Source: LMUY01 sp964242925 (GTDB lineage Bacteria; Pseudomonadota; Alphaproteobacteria; Acetobacterales; Acetobacteraceae). Taken from it: a DNA stretch of 39,599 nt. The stretch covers positions 1-39,599 of the forward strand of contig CAXTBW010000033.1 in NCBI GenBank assembly GCA_964242925.1, read 5' to 3'. Positions 7,657 to 15,507 of the stretch are shown here, one piece after another. A model generated the notes under the pieces. That model saw only the letters and a list, made by a program, of their open reading frames with translations. It ran no database searches and was not told the origin of the DNA. The stretch's first letter is position 1. Each line of letters starts with the position of its first letter. Made by a program: the position numbers and the translations under genes.

Positions 7657-8241
7657 ATGTCGAAGGTGCAGCAAAACGTGGCCGATGGCCGCAGCCTGTC
7701 TTCAGCTGATTTGCTCGCCCGCTGCGCGAACGGGGACGCGAAAGCGTTTCGTCAGCTATATGATGTGAATTCGCCCCGGATGTACGCGGTCGCGCTGCGG
7801 ATAACCGGCAGTGCTGCGCTGGCCGCGGACGCGGTGCACGACGCCATGCTGCAGGTGTGGCGCAATGCCGCGCGGTACGAGTCCGACCGCGGCAACGCCG
7901 ATGGCTGGCTGATCAGCCTGGCGCGCTACCGGGCGTTGGACATCTGCCGCCGGCAGGGCCGCGAACTGACCGGGATCGAGGTGCCCGAACGCGCGGACGA
8001 GGCGCCCGACGCGCTGAGCCTCATCTCGGCGAAGGCCGATGGCGCGGCATTGCGCGCCTGCCTGGAACAGATCGACCCGCCCCGTCGCAACCTGGTGCTG
8101 CTCGCCTTCAGCGACGGGCTGACCCAGATGGAGGTGTCCAAGCGCGTTGGCCAGCCGCTTGGAACCGTGAAGTCGACCATCCGCCGCGCGCTCATCGCAC
8201 TGCGGTCGTGTCTCGATGGCGTCGCAGGGACACGCGGATGA
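7657..8241 (+). CDS. ECF sigma factor, SigK-like
   Basis: A 194-residue extracytoplasmic-function sigma factor. Region 2 (about residues 25-90) includes AFRQLYDVNSPRMYAVALRITG and AADAVHDAMLQVWRNA, the -10 recognition helix, followed by WLISLARYRALDICRR. Region 4 (about 125-185) includes ALRACLEQIDPPRRNLVLLA, then FSDGLTQMEVSKRVGQPLGT and VKSTIRRAL, the -35 HTH. I use ATG 7657; an in-frame ATG at 7603 adds 18 hydrophobic residues not typical of the family. Its stop overlaps the anti-sigma start in ATGA, so the two are translationally coupled. The context (RskA-like anti-sigma, then fasciclin protein) matches the SigK-RskA-MPT70/MPT83 arrangement of mycobacteria. Confidence 0.9.
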   Translation: MSKVQQNVADGRSLSSADLLARCANGDAKAFRQLYDVNSPRMYAVALRITGSAALAADAVHDAMLQVWRNAARYESDRGNADGWLISLARYRALDICRRQGRELTGIEVPERADEAPDALSLISAKADGAALRACLEQIDPPRRNLVLLAFSDGLTQMEVSKRVGQPLGTVKSTIRRALIALRSCLDGVAGTRG

Positions 8242-8942
8242 GCGGGACCGAGGACGATCCGATGCTGGTCGCCGGCGAGTATGTCCTGGGCGTGCTCGAC
8301 CTCGGCGACATGCGCGAGGCCGAGGCGATAATCGCGCGGAATCCGGCGTTCGCAGCGGAGGTTGCGCTCTGGGAGCGGCGGCTGAGCCCGTTGACTGACC
8401 TGGTGCGCCCGGTTCCGCCGCCGCCGGCGGTCTGGTCGCGCCTCGCGCTGGCCACGGGCATCCGCGCCGACCGGCCGGCGCGGAGCGGTCGAGGGTTTTG
8501 GCAGGCGATGACGGGCGTCTCGCTGGCGTTGGCGGCGGGCTTGGGATTATTCGCCTTCCTGCCCCGCCCGCCGCCGCCCGGTGCGGAGCCGGCGCGGTTC
8601 GCCGGGGCGCTGACGCCGACGGGCCAGTCCGCCCGGTTCGTGGTGGAGACGGGCGCTGATGGGTCGCTCCGCTTGACCAGCCTGGACGGGGCGCCGCCCG
8701 CGCCGGGACGGTCATACGAGCTGTGGGCGTTGCCGCAGGGCGCCGCTGTTCCGGTGTCGCTCGGGGTATGGCAGCCGGGACGACGGGTGATGCCGCCGCA
8801 ATCCGCCCGGCCGTCCGCGCAGGAGCAGTTGCTGGTGTCGGACGAGCCCGCAGGGGGGTCGCCGACCGGCGCGCCGACCGGGACTGTGCTGTTCGGCGGC
8901 AAGTTGGTGCCGGTCAGCCCGGCTGCAACACCCGGTCAGTGA
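8238..8942 (+). CDS. RskA-like transmembrane anti-sigma factor
   Basis: A 234-residue protein. The cytoplasmic N-terminal part (residues 1-85) has the anti-sigma-K opening EYVLGVLDLGDMREAEAI and a W-E-R-R-L segment. A single membrane helix lies at about 88-108 (FWQAMTGVSLALAAGLGLFA). The periplasmic C-terminal domain has SLDGAPPAPGRSYELWALPQG and a G-V-W-Q segment, characteristic of the RskA domain. No zinc-binding HxxxCxxC motif is present. It should hold the ECF sigma at the membrane until proteolysis releases it. The start ATG 8238 overlaps the sigma stop by 4 bases. Its 3' end overlaps the convergent fasciclin gene by 29 bases. Confidence 0.88.
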   Translation: MSGTEDDPMLVAGEYVLGVLDLGDMREAEAIIARNPAFAAEVALWERRLSPLTDLVRPVPPPPAVWSRLALATGIRADRPARSGRGFWQAMTGVSLALAAGLGLFAFLPRPPPPGAEPARFAGALTPTGQSARFVVETGADGSLRLTSLDGAPPAPGRSYELWALPQGAAVPVSLGVWQPGRRVMPPQSARPSAQEQLLVSDEPAGGSPTGAPTGTVLFGGKLVPVSPAATPGQ

Positions 8943-9492
8943 CGAACAGCACCCCGTTCGCCTGTTTCACGTCATAAAGGGTCACCGCGGCTGAATTGCC
9001 TTTGCCATCGCGGATGGCGAGGTTCGCCGGGCCATTCAGGAACACAGTGAGCTTGCCGTCGTTCACCGTATCCAGGTCGACCGGACCTTTGTTGGACCGC
9101 AGCATGTAGTGGAGCCGGGCCGAGGAAAAGTTGCCGGGCAGGATCTGCGCGGACAACAGCGCGACCAGGCCGGACTTGGCCTCTGGACGCCGCAGCGAAT
9201 CGAGCATGCCAGGCGGCAACGCCGCGAATGCGGCGTTGGTTGGCGCGAACAAGGTGAAGGGGCCGTGACCGCGCAGTCCGTCCACCATGCCGGCGGCGTG
9301 AAGCAGGCCCATCAGGACGGTGTGGTCCTCGGACAAGGCGAGATTGGCCATGAGGTCCTGGTCGGACGCCATGGGGTGGCCTCCGACGGTGACCGTGGTG
9401 GGCGGCACGCCCTTTTGCGCGAGCGCCGGCATTGTCGCGCCGAACGCGATCACGGCCGCTAGCATGCCGACCCCGGCCGTCAGTAGCTTCAT
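8914..9492 (-). CDS. Secreted fasciclin (FAS1) domain protein
   Basis: A 192-residue protein: signal peptide at about 1-25 (LLTAGVGMLAAVIAFG, cleavage after ALA in PALAQKG), then one FAS1 domain. FAS1 landmarks are HTVLMGLLHAAGMVDGL, the H1-like GPFTLFAPTNAAFAALP, an LPG-L-like region, and the H2-like end NGVLFVTDRVLQPG. It is expected in the periplasm or secreted, as an adhesion or surface protein. Start ATG 9492 has no clear ribosome-binding site; a GGAGG lies about 20 bases away. It converges on the anti-sigma gene with a 29-base overlap, so its mRNA is antisense to the anti-sigma 3' end. It is a candidate target of the neighbouring sigma factor. Confidence 0.9.
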   Translation of the reverse strand: MKLLTAGVGMLAAVIAFGATMPALAQKGVPPTTVTVGGHPMASDQDLMANLALSEDHTVLMGLLHAAGMVDGLRGHGPFTLFAPTNAAFAALPPGMLDSLRRPEAKSGLVALLSAQILPGNFSSARLHYMLRSNKGPVDLDTVNDGKLTVFLNGPANLAIRDGKGNSAAVTLYDVKQANGVLFVTDRVLQPG

Positions 9493-9539
9493 AGCTGGTG
9501 AATTAGCAGTTCCCTCCCGCGACGCAATACGGCGGCGCC

Positions 9540-10553
9540 TCACACGGCGGCGAGCAGGGCGCGCAGGCTGCGCGATAGACCGGCCATGTCGTCCAGCGTC
9601 GTGCTGGGGGCGTCGCCGTCCGGATCGATGCCGGGCCGCTCCAGCCCGCCAAACAGCGTGCAGCCTGGGACGAACGTTTCCGACGAGCAGAACGGCGTCT
9701 GAGGCCAGCCCCAACCTGTCGCAAGCGCGCTTTCCTCCCGTGTGCGCTGGGCGATGCCCGGGTCGGCAGCCGGACGCTGGTGGGCGATGACGGAGAAATC
9801 CACTGTCATCTCGGCGGCCAGCGACGCGCGCACGGCTGCCTCGATCTCCTCCTGGGCGGCCACCGCATCCTCGACCGGGTCGTAGCGACGGCTGATCACG
9901 AGGTCCAGGATGCCTGGCAGGGCCGCGCCGAAGTGTCCGCCATGCGCTGCGCTGATGGTGAGGCGGGGCCGCAGCGGCGCGTCGGCGACTTGCACCCGAT
10001 TGAGCACGCGTCCGCTTAGTTCGAGCTTCAGCAGCATGATGGCCTGGATGGCGGGGACGGCGCCTTCGATCGCGTTGATGGCTGAGTTCGGCTGGCCGGG
10101 GTGCGACAAGCGGCCAGTGAATCGCACCATCAAGTCGATGCGGCCGAAACAGTTGCGCCAGATGCGGGGGACCACGCCGCCTTGCAGGCTGACGATCTCG
10201 TGCCGGACGATGGATGGCGGCAAATCCGCCGGGCGTTCGAGAAACAGCAGCGATGGCCGCGTCGGTCCGGCGCGCAACGCGGCCAGGCCGGCGGCGATCG
10301 CGGCGCTTCGGAGCACGTGGCTGCCGACCAGCCGCTGCTGCCGGATGGAGAGCTTCGACGTTTGATAGAACGGGAACAGCAGGACGACCCCCGGCGTCGA
10401 GCCAGGGGCGAAGCACCCGGTCCCGATCGGTTCGGCCTGGTAGCCCAGCCGCGCCAGCAGCGACGGAAGCCTGGCTGGCGTCGGGCTCAACTGGGTCACG
10501 TCGGCGAGCATGGCCAGCCGGTCGTCATCGGTCGTGGCGAGGGCGCCGCTCAT
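9540..10553 (-). CDS. M20-peptidase-fold protein lacking the metal ligands
   Basis: A 337-residue protein. Residues about 150-260 look like the M20 dimerisation (lid) domain: LMVRFTGRLSHPGQPNSAIN, PRLTISAAHGGHFGAALPG and LDLVISRRYDP, ending in an amphipathic A-A-Q-E-E-I-E-A-A helix. The flanking parts follow the M20 catalytic domain layout (VVLLFPFYQTS where homologues have GHxD; GSHVLRSAAIAAGLAAL where they have the bridging Asp and helix), but His, Asp and Glu-Glu zinc ligands are not visible. It may therefore be a non-catalytic binding or scaffold protein. The assignment rests on pattern recognition alone. The start ATG 10553 overlaps the Hint gene stop in ATGA, implying coupled synthesis. 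Confidence 0.5.
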   Translation of the reverse strand: MSGALATTDDDRLAMLADVTQLSPTPARLPSLLARLGYQAEPIGTGCFAPGSTPGVVLLFPFYQTSKLSIRQQRLVGSHVLRSAAIAAGLAALRAGPTRPSLLFLERPADLPPSIVRHEIVSLQGGVVPRIWRNCFGRIDLMVRFTGRLSHPGQPNSAINAIEGAVPAIQAIMLLKLELSGRVLNRVQVADAPLRPRLTISAAHGGHFGAALPGILDLVISRRYDPVEDAVAAQEEIEAAVRASLAAEMTVDFSVIAHQRPAADPGIAQRTREESALATGWGWPQTPFCSSETFVPGCTLFGGLERPGIDPDGDAPSTTLDDMAGLSRSLRALLAAV

Positions 10554-11446
10554 GGCAGGGGTTGCACTGCGCTGCGTTGCTGCCGGGTGCGCTCGCCGCT
10601 CGATAGAGGCAGGCCCTCCGCGAACAGTATCTCGGCCTTGCCGACGTCGACATGGAACATGTCGACGCCTTCGCGTTCGGCGGGGCGGATCGTCGACCCG
10701 TTCAGGAGCGTGCGCGCGGCGACCGGCATTGCCTGGAGAAAGATCGGCTGGCCGGCTGCGACGCACAGTGTGCGCCGGGGAAGGTTGGGGCCGAGCGCGC
10801 CGGCGTCGATGCAGACGGAGTGTTCCGCGGTGACGGTGCGGCCGATCCAGGCGATTGGCAGCAATGCGGGGCCGCGCAGGGCGAGCGCCGTGTCGCCCGG
10901 CAACAGCCGTTCCACTTCGATTTCCCCCCTGGCCGTCAAGATGCGCGTGCCGGCGGCGAGCCCGATGCTGGCGTTGGGGGCTTCATCATAGGCGAACCCG
11001 CTCCACGGCGCCGGGCGACAGCCGGACGGTCGGTAGATGCCTGACGCGCTCGCGTCGAGTTCGTAGATCTCCGCGCCTTCGAGACGCGCGAACAGGGTGA
11101 TGGCGAGCGGGTGGGCCAGGCCCAATTGGTCGGCGTCAAGCGCGTTCGCCGTCACGCGTCCCTTGGTGAACGCCATGGCGGCTGCCGGTCGCTGGGCAGG
11201 GATCGCCGAGTGGTCGCACGCAGACGGCGACTGCAGCGCCTGCTGCGGAATGGACGCCAGGCTCGCATGGTGCGGGGCCTGCCCGTATCGTGGAAATACG
11301 GGTTCGGGCAGATGCGACGCTGGGGCGTTCGCCTCATGTTCGACATGCGTGAAATCGGCAGCCGCATTGTTAATGGGCGGCCGATGCATCTCAGCCGGTA
11401 AGGCCCGCGCCCGGTGGAAGAATCCGAATACCGGCGTGTCGATCAT
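10550..11446 (-). CDS. Hint (hedgehog/intein-type) domain protein without the usual Cys1
   Basis: A 298-residue protein. Residues about 1-150 are low in recognisable features. From about 158 the Hint_2 pattern appears: GLAAGTRILTARGEIEVERL then LLPGDTALAL, AWIGRTVTAEHSV, VAAGQPIFLQAMPVAARTLL and VDMFHVDVGKAEILFAEGLP. Hint domains self-cleave using Cys or Ser directly before the (F/L)xxGT motif; here Gly-Leu-Ala-Ala precedes GT and no Cys is at that place, so autoprocessing is doubtful. Start ATG 11446 follows a GAGGAG site, but start codon and part of the site lie in a perfect hairpin. It is coupled by ATGA to the M20-like gene. Confidence 0.7.
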   Translation of the reverse strand: MIDTPVFGFFHRARALPAEMHRPPINNAAADFTHVEHEANAPASHLPEPVFPRYGQAPHHASLASIPQQALQSPSACDHSAIPAQRPAAAMAFTKGRVTANALDADQLGLAHPLAITLFARLEGAEIYELDASASGIYRPSGCRPAPWSGFAYDEAPNASIGLAAGTRILTARGEIEVERLLPGDTALALRGPALLPIAWIGRTVTAEHSVCIDAGALGPNLPRRTLCVAAGQPIFLQAMPVAARTLLNGSTIRPAEREGVDMFHVDVGKAEILFAEGLPLSSGERTRQQRSAVQPLP

Positions 11447-11472
11447 GACAACTCCTCGTGCCGAGTTGTCAT
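11445..11472 (-). promoter_or_regulatory. Start-codon hairpin and 9-codon leader ORF before the Hint gene
   Basis: On the mRNA strand ATGACAACTC and GAGTTGTCAT are perfect 10-base arms around the 8-base loop GGCACGAG. The right arm contains the Hint start codon, and the ribosome-binding site GAGGAG straddles loop and stem. The left arm begins with an ATG (11472) opening a 9-codon ORF, MTTRHEELS, whose TGA overlaps the Hint ATG (ATGA). Translating the leader would melt the hairpin, so it could gate Hint translation. In DNA the same palindrome could instead be an operator. Confidence 0.6.
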
Positions 11473-11633
11473 AGCGCTGTTTCCGGACAGCTTATAGTTG
11501 TTTAGCAGCTTGGGTTGCGGTTGCGTCCGAGTCGCAATTGAAGCGAATATTCCATCGTGGTTCGTGAATGACGGCGCGTGGGGGCGAACCAGCCGGCAAC
11601 TGCTGCGCTTGTGGCTGGGCAAAGGAGACTGAC

Positions 11634-11954
11634 ATGTCAAATAATCCACTGGAAGATGATCCGGCTCGGGAAGATCGCATCCGGGCTCGAGCCTACTCGC
11701 TCTGGGAGGCCGAAGGCAGCGTGCACGGCCGTGACCAAGAATACTGGGAACGCGCCCGCGAACTGGTCGGAATGGAGGAAAGCGCCGGCGCTGGCCAGTT
11801 GGACGTCCCAAGCCCGGACGACCCGAGCGTCATGGCGGGTCAAGCGGTCGAGGAGGCGTCGATTCAGGACAATCTTGGCGAGTTGCCCGATCGGCTGTCC
11901 GACCAGGGAGAACACCCCCAGACACCGAGCAGAGCGAATCTCAAGGCGTCCTAG
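11634..11954 (+). CDS. DUF2934 domain protein
   Basis: A 106-residue hydrophilic, acidic protein. Residues about 11-45 match the short DUF2934 domain: EDRIRARAYSLWEAEGSVHG followed by RDQEYWERARELV. The rest (SPDDPSVMAGQAVEEAS and on) is disordered-looking. The family is widespread in alphaproteobacteria and has no known function. Start ATG 11634 has a very good AAAGGAG site. It is a single-gene unit divergent from the Hint gene, and converges with the small Pro-rich gene that follows. Confidence 0.85.
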   Translation: MSNNPLEDDPAREDRIRARAYSLWEAEGSVHGRDQEYWERARELVGMEESAGAGQLDVPSPDDPSVMAGQAVEEASIQDNLGELPDRLSDQGEHPQTPSRANLKAS

Positions 11955-11970
11955 CGGCGTTGCGATCCGG

Positions 11971-12252
11971 CTACTTGGGGATGACCGGCGCGCCGTTGCC
12001 GGTCGTTCCTGGAGCAGGGATCACCGGCATTATGCCGACCTGAGGAGGAGTGACGGTTATCCCCGGATCAGGGTTGCCCGGGTGGACGACTGGCCCTTTT
12101 GACAACCCAGGGTCCGGCGTCGGCGTTGGGGTCGTGCCGCTGCTTCCCGCGGCGCCCGGCGGCATCACGGGCGCACTGGACTGCGCACGGACCGGCAAAG
12201 CGGCCGCGGCAAAAGCGACGGCGAGTGTGAGCAGCAAAGCAGGGCGGGTCAT
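11971..12252 (-). CDS. Small secreted Pro/Gly-rich protein
   Basis: A 93-residue protein with a clear signal peptide (RPALLLTLAVAFAAAALPVRA, cleavage after VRAQ), then a low-complexity mature part of about 70 residues rich in Pro, Gly and Thr (TTPTPTPDPGLSKGPVVHPG, PDPGITVTPP, PAPGTTGNGAP). No domain is recognised; it would be an extended periplasmic or secreted peptide. Start ATG 12252 overlaps the egtD stop by 4 bases (ATGA), so it belongs to the egt operon as its last gene. A contribution to ergothioneine synthesis is not implied by its sequence. Confidence 0.7.
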   Translation of the reverse strand: MTRPALLLTLAVAFAAAALPVRAQSSAPVMPPGAAGSSGTTPTPTPDPGLSKGPVVHPGNPDPGITVTPPQVGIMPVIPAPGTTGNGAPVIPK

Positions 12253-13196
12253 GCGTCCGATCCCAAAGCCGTCAGCAGGTGTATTGAAAATAGCTCGGCA
12301 TCGTCGGTCCAGGCTGCGGCGGGGCGCCATCCAGCTTCGGCCGCCATCGCCGCGAACCCGGCCAGGCTGTGCTTATAGCTGTTCTCGGTGTGGATGGTCT
12401 CACCAGCGGTGAAGCTGACCGTCTGGTCCGCGATGGAGACGCTTTGCTCGCGCTGGCTGACAAGGTGCATTTCGACGCGACCGAGCGCTGCATTCCAGAG
12501 TGCTTGGTGAGCGAAGCCGTTGGGGTCGAAGTCGCCATCAAACCGCGCATTCACATGCAGCAGGATGTTTCGATTGAAGGCCGCGGTCACGCCTTGGGCG
12601 TCGTTGTAGGCCGGGATGAGGATGGCCGGATCCTTCCGGAGGTCGACGCCGATCAAGAAGGTCGCACCTTCCGCAAGCATCTCGCGAGCGTGGAGCAGGA
12701 AGCGGTGCGCGGCGGCTGGATCCAGGTTGCCGATGGTCGAACCGGGGAAGAAGCCGAACACCGGTTTGCCTATGACGGCCCTGGGCAGGACCAGGCGCTG
12801 CATGAAATCGCCGGCGACCGGGTGCACGGCCAGACCGGGCCGGCTATCCCGCAAGCGATGCGTGAGCGCGTCCAGGGCAGTCTGCGCGATATCGATGGGG
12901 ACGTAGTCCGACGCGCCTAGATGATCCAGCAGGATGAGGGCTTTTTCCTCGTCGCTGCCGCCGAACTCGACCACTGCGCAGCCAGAAAGGCGGTCCAGCG
13001 TCGGAACGACACGCGCCAGCAGCGCTTTCTCCGTACGGGTTGGGTAATACTCGGGCAGCCGGGTTATCTCGTCGAACAGACGGCAACCTTCCGCGTCATA
13101 GAACAGCTTTGCCGGAAGCGTCTTCTGTGCCTGGTTCAGCCCCGTGAGGACCTCCTGCAGGTCCGAACCGATGATGTCGCAGGTTCCGTCCGGCAT
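12249..13196 (-). CDS. egtD: L-histidine N-alpha-methyltransferase EgtD
   Basis: EgtD trimethylates histidine to hercynine with S-adenosylmethionine, the first step of ergothioneine synthesis. The 315-residue length is normal. Family landmarks in order: KTLPAKLFYDAEGCRLFDEI, TRLPEYYPTRTE (substrate-site region), VEFGGSDEEKALILLDHL (AdoMet-binding loop; GSG or GAG is commoner than GGS), FGFFPGSTIGN, and SIADQTVSFTAGETIHTENSY followed by KHS at the C-terminal substrate-binding end. The start ATG 13196 lies 5 bases after the egtB stop. The downstream small gene overlaps its end. Confidence 0.93.
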   Translation of the reverse strand: MPDGTCDIIGSDLQEVLTGLNQAQKTLPAKLFYDAEGCRLFDEITRLPEYYPTRTEKALLARVVPTLDRLSGCAVVEFGGSDEEKALILLDHLGASDYVPIDIAQTALDALTHRLRDSRPGLAVHPVAGDFMQRLVLPRAVIGKPVFGFFPGSTIGNLDPAAAHRFLLHAREMLAEGATFLIGVDLRKDPAILIPAYNDAQGVTAAFNRNILLHVNARFDGDFDPNGFAHQALWNAALGRVEMHLVSQREQSVSIADQTVSFTAGETIHTENSYKHSLAGFAAMAAEAGWRPAAAWTDDAELFSIHLLTALGSDA

Positions 13197-13201
13197 TGCG
13201 A

Positions 13202-14377
13202 TCAGAGGTCCTGCGCGAGCCGCACGCCGGTGAACTGCCAGCGGCGATCTGGGTGGAAGAAATTGCGGTAGGTTCGGCGCGCGTGTCCCGGTGGAGTGGC
13301 CATCGAGCCCCCGCGCAGCACCATTTGGTTGATCATGAACTTGCCATTGTATTCGCCGATCGCTCCGGGGGCGGGCCGGAAGCCGGGGTAAGGCAGGTAG
13401 GCGCTGCCGGTCCACTGCCAGACGTGATCGTCGATCTCGCCAATGCTGGGATTGCCGCTCGCCGCCTCCCATTCGAACTCCGTCGGAAGGCGCGCGCCGG
13501 CCCAACGGGCGAACGCGTCCGCTTCGTACCAGCTGACGTGACGAACGGGCGCATCCGGGTCGAGCGGGACCTCGCCGCCGGGCGTGAACTGCCGCCAGCG
13601 TTCGCCGTCGCGGCGCCAGTGCAGTGGAGCGGTCCAACCCTGGTCGAGCACGGCCGACCAGCCTTCCGACATCCAGAGCGTCGGGGTCGTGTAACCGCCG
13701 TCGGCGACGAAATCCAGCCAGGCGGCATTGCGGACAAGGTGGGAGGCTACGCGGAACGGGGCGAGCAGCGTCGCGTGCGCCGGTCCCTCGTTGTCGAACG
13801 AGAAGCCCGCGCCATCGTGACCGACTCGCGCGATGCCGCCGTCGATGTCGATGAACTCGCCCGGCCCGGCGAGCGGGACCGGCGGCCGCCACTGCGGCAT
13901 CATCGCCGGGGCGAGCGGGTTTTGGCTGAATGCATGGAGCAGGTCGGTCACCAGCAACTCCTGGTGCTGCTGCTCGTGATGCAGCCCCAGGGTCACCAGC
14001 GAGCCGAGGTCGTGACGGTCGGCCACCAGTTCGGTCATCGCGGCATCGACATGGGCGCGATACGCGGTCACGTCATCAGTGCTCGGGCGGGTGATCATGC
14101 CGCGGGCGAAACGCGGGTGCCGCGCGCCGACCGCCTCGTAGTAGGAGTTGAAGAGGTAGCTGAACTCCCTGCTGAATGGCTGGTAATCTGCGAGGTTTGG
14201 CGACAAAACGAACTGCTCGAAGAACCAGGTGGTGTGCGCCCGGTGCCACTTGGCTGGGCTGGCATCCGGCATGGACTGAATGCACTGATCCTCGGATGAG
14301 AGATGCTCGCACAGCTGCTCGGTATGCCGGCGCACGGCCCAGAAGGCGCCGAGCGCCGAACTATCCATCAAGCCCAT
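13202..14377 (-). CDS. egtB: Hercynylcysteine S-oxide synthase EgtB
   Basis: EgtB is a non-haem iron enzyme joining hercynine to a cysteine donor with oxygen. Of its 391 residues, the N-terminal DinB-like half has the KWHRAHTTWFFEQF segment and the iron-binding HHEQQHQE (about residues 133-140; HxxxHxE). The C-terminal half is a formylglycine-generating-enzyme-like domain with PVRHVSWYEADAFARWAG, RLPTEFEWEAAS, VLRGGSMATPPGHARRTYRN and FFHPDRRWQFTGVRLA. I start at ATG 14377 (GGGG eight bases upstream); ATG 14368 is possible. EgtA, EgtC and EgtE are not in the window, so a cysteine-using route or distant genes must complete the pathway. Confidence 0.93.
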   Translation of the reverse strand: MGLMDSSALGAFWAVRRHTEQLCEHLSSEDQCIQSMPDASPAKWHRAHTTWFFEQFVLSPNLADYQPFSREFSYLFNSYYEAVGARHPRFARGMITRPSTDDVTAYRAHVDAAMTELVADRHDLGSLVTLGLHHEQQHQELLVTDLLHAFSQNPLAPAMMPQWRPPVPLAGPGEFIDIDGGIARVGHDGAGFSFDNEGPAHATLLAPFRVASHLVRNAAWLDFVADGGYTTPTLWMSEGWSAVLDQGWTAPLHWRRDGERWRQFTPGGEVPLDPDAPVRHVSWYEADAFARWAGARLPTEFEWEAASGNPSIGEIDDHVWQWTGSAYLPYPGFRPAPGAIGEYNGKFMINQMVLRGGSMATPPGHARRTYRNFFHPDRRWQFTGVRLAQDL

Positions 14378-14429
14378 TGTCAAACCCCGTGGCGAAACGA
14401 AAGGTAGATAGGGGCGGTTCCGCACCGTG

Positions 14430-15488
14430 TCAGCTTTTCCATTCGAGGGTCTGTTCTGCAAGCGGGTTGGCGAATGGACGACTCTCGGTCTGGCTGGCCA
14501 GGTATTCGCGTTTGAGGCGCATCAACCAGGCGATCTGCGTGTCGGCGTCCCCCACGAACAGCATGGGCGGAGTCACCGCGCCGTGGGCGAGCTTGGCCGC
14601 CATGTCGAGGTCCTGGCGGAGGAAGTCGCGCGCCATCCAGGCGGCGATCGGGCGCAACGGGGCGAGCCAAGGAACTGTCCAGTACACGCAATAATGCACG
14701 TCGGTGAGCATCTCGGTCACCGGGGTGACGGTGGCGAGCACGCACGCCGCGTGGCGTTCGCCGCGTATGTGCTCGATGCGCATGCCGGGCAGGCGCAGGC
14801 TGACGTCCACGCGGACATCAGCGCCGAGCAGACGGTAGGGTCGAGCGGAATTGCCCGTCAGGGTGTGCTGCTTCATGCGGAAGCCGTGCTCGATGGGCTC
14901 GAACGCCTTCGACTTGGGGCGGAGGCGGAGCGCCTTCTTGGACTTCCACCAGCGCGATGTGTGGACGAAGGCGGGATGCGCCGGGTCGCAGAAGCCGTAT
15001 GCGGCGATGTCGGCATTGGAGGGGAACCGCATGGTGGTTGCGATCTGCGGCGCGGCGCCGTCGAACCCGGCAAGATGCGGCACGTCCGGCAACGGGTCCG
15101 GCAGAACGCGGCCGGCGGGCATGAAGACCCAGATATTGCCCTGCACGTCCTGGCAGGGATAGGCGCGCAGGCGGAAGCGGCCGGGCGGGGTCGGGTCCTG
15201 CTCGGCAAGGGCCGGGATCAGGTTGCACACGCCGTTGGCTGCCGAGAAGGACCAGCCGTGATAGCAGCATTGCAGGTTTGCGCCGTCGAACGAGCCGTGC
15301 CGCATTGGCATGCCGCGATGCGGGCAGCGATCGGCGTAGGCGAAAACGCCGCCCTCGGCGTTGCGGCCGATCAGCAGCTCCTCGCCAAGGATGGTGAACG
15401 GTTTCACCGCGCCGACCGGCAGATTGCGGGACAGGACGGCGATGTACCAGAAGCCGCGCAGCATCGAGCTATTCATGGTCGCTGACAT
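14430..15488 (-). CDS. Rieske [2Fe-2S] ring-hydroxylating/demethylating oxygenase
   Basis: A 352-residue oxygenase subunit. The Rieske cluster motif is CPHRGMPMRHG then CCYHGWSF (C-x-H...C-x-x-H) at about residues 54-80. The mononuclear iron site is suggested by GFCDPAHPAFVHTSRWWKSK (D-P-x-H-x-x-F-x-H) near 172. The layout resembles pheophorbide a oxygenase / vanillate demethylase-type single-component oxygenases, which use a separate reductase not present here. The start may be ATG 15488 or ATG 15476. It lies 19 bases after the glycosyltransferase gene and 52 bases before egtB, so co-transcription with the ergothioneine genes is likely. The substrate is unknown. Confidence 0.85.
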   Translation of the reverse strand: MSATMNSSMLRGFWYIAVLSRNLPVGAVKPFTILGEELLIGRNAEGGVFAYADRCPHRGMPMRHGSFDGANLQCCYHGWSFSAANGVCNLIPALAEQDPTPPGRFRLRAYPCQDVQGNIWVFMPAGRVLPDPLPDVPHLAGFDGAAPQIATTMRFPSNADIAAYGFCDPAHPAFVHTSRWWKSKKALRLRPKSKAFEPIEHGFRMKQHTLTGNSARPYRLLGADVRVDVSLRLPGMRIEHIRGERHAACVLATVTPVTEMLTDVHYCVYWTVPWLAPLRPIAAWMARDFLRQDLDMAAKLAHGAVTPPMLFVGDADTQIAWLMRLKREYLASQTESRPFANPLAEQTLEWKS

Positions 15489-15507
15489 CGGGCGCGTCTT
15501 TAGCGGG

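Noticed and set aside
13196..14299. 367-residue plus-strand ORF opposite egtB
   Set aside because: egtB has its full iron motif and FGE domain in the other strand; this ORF has none.
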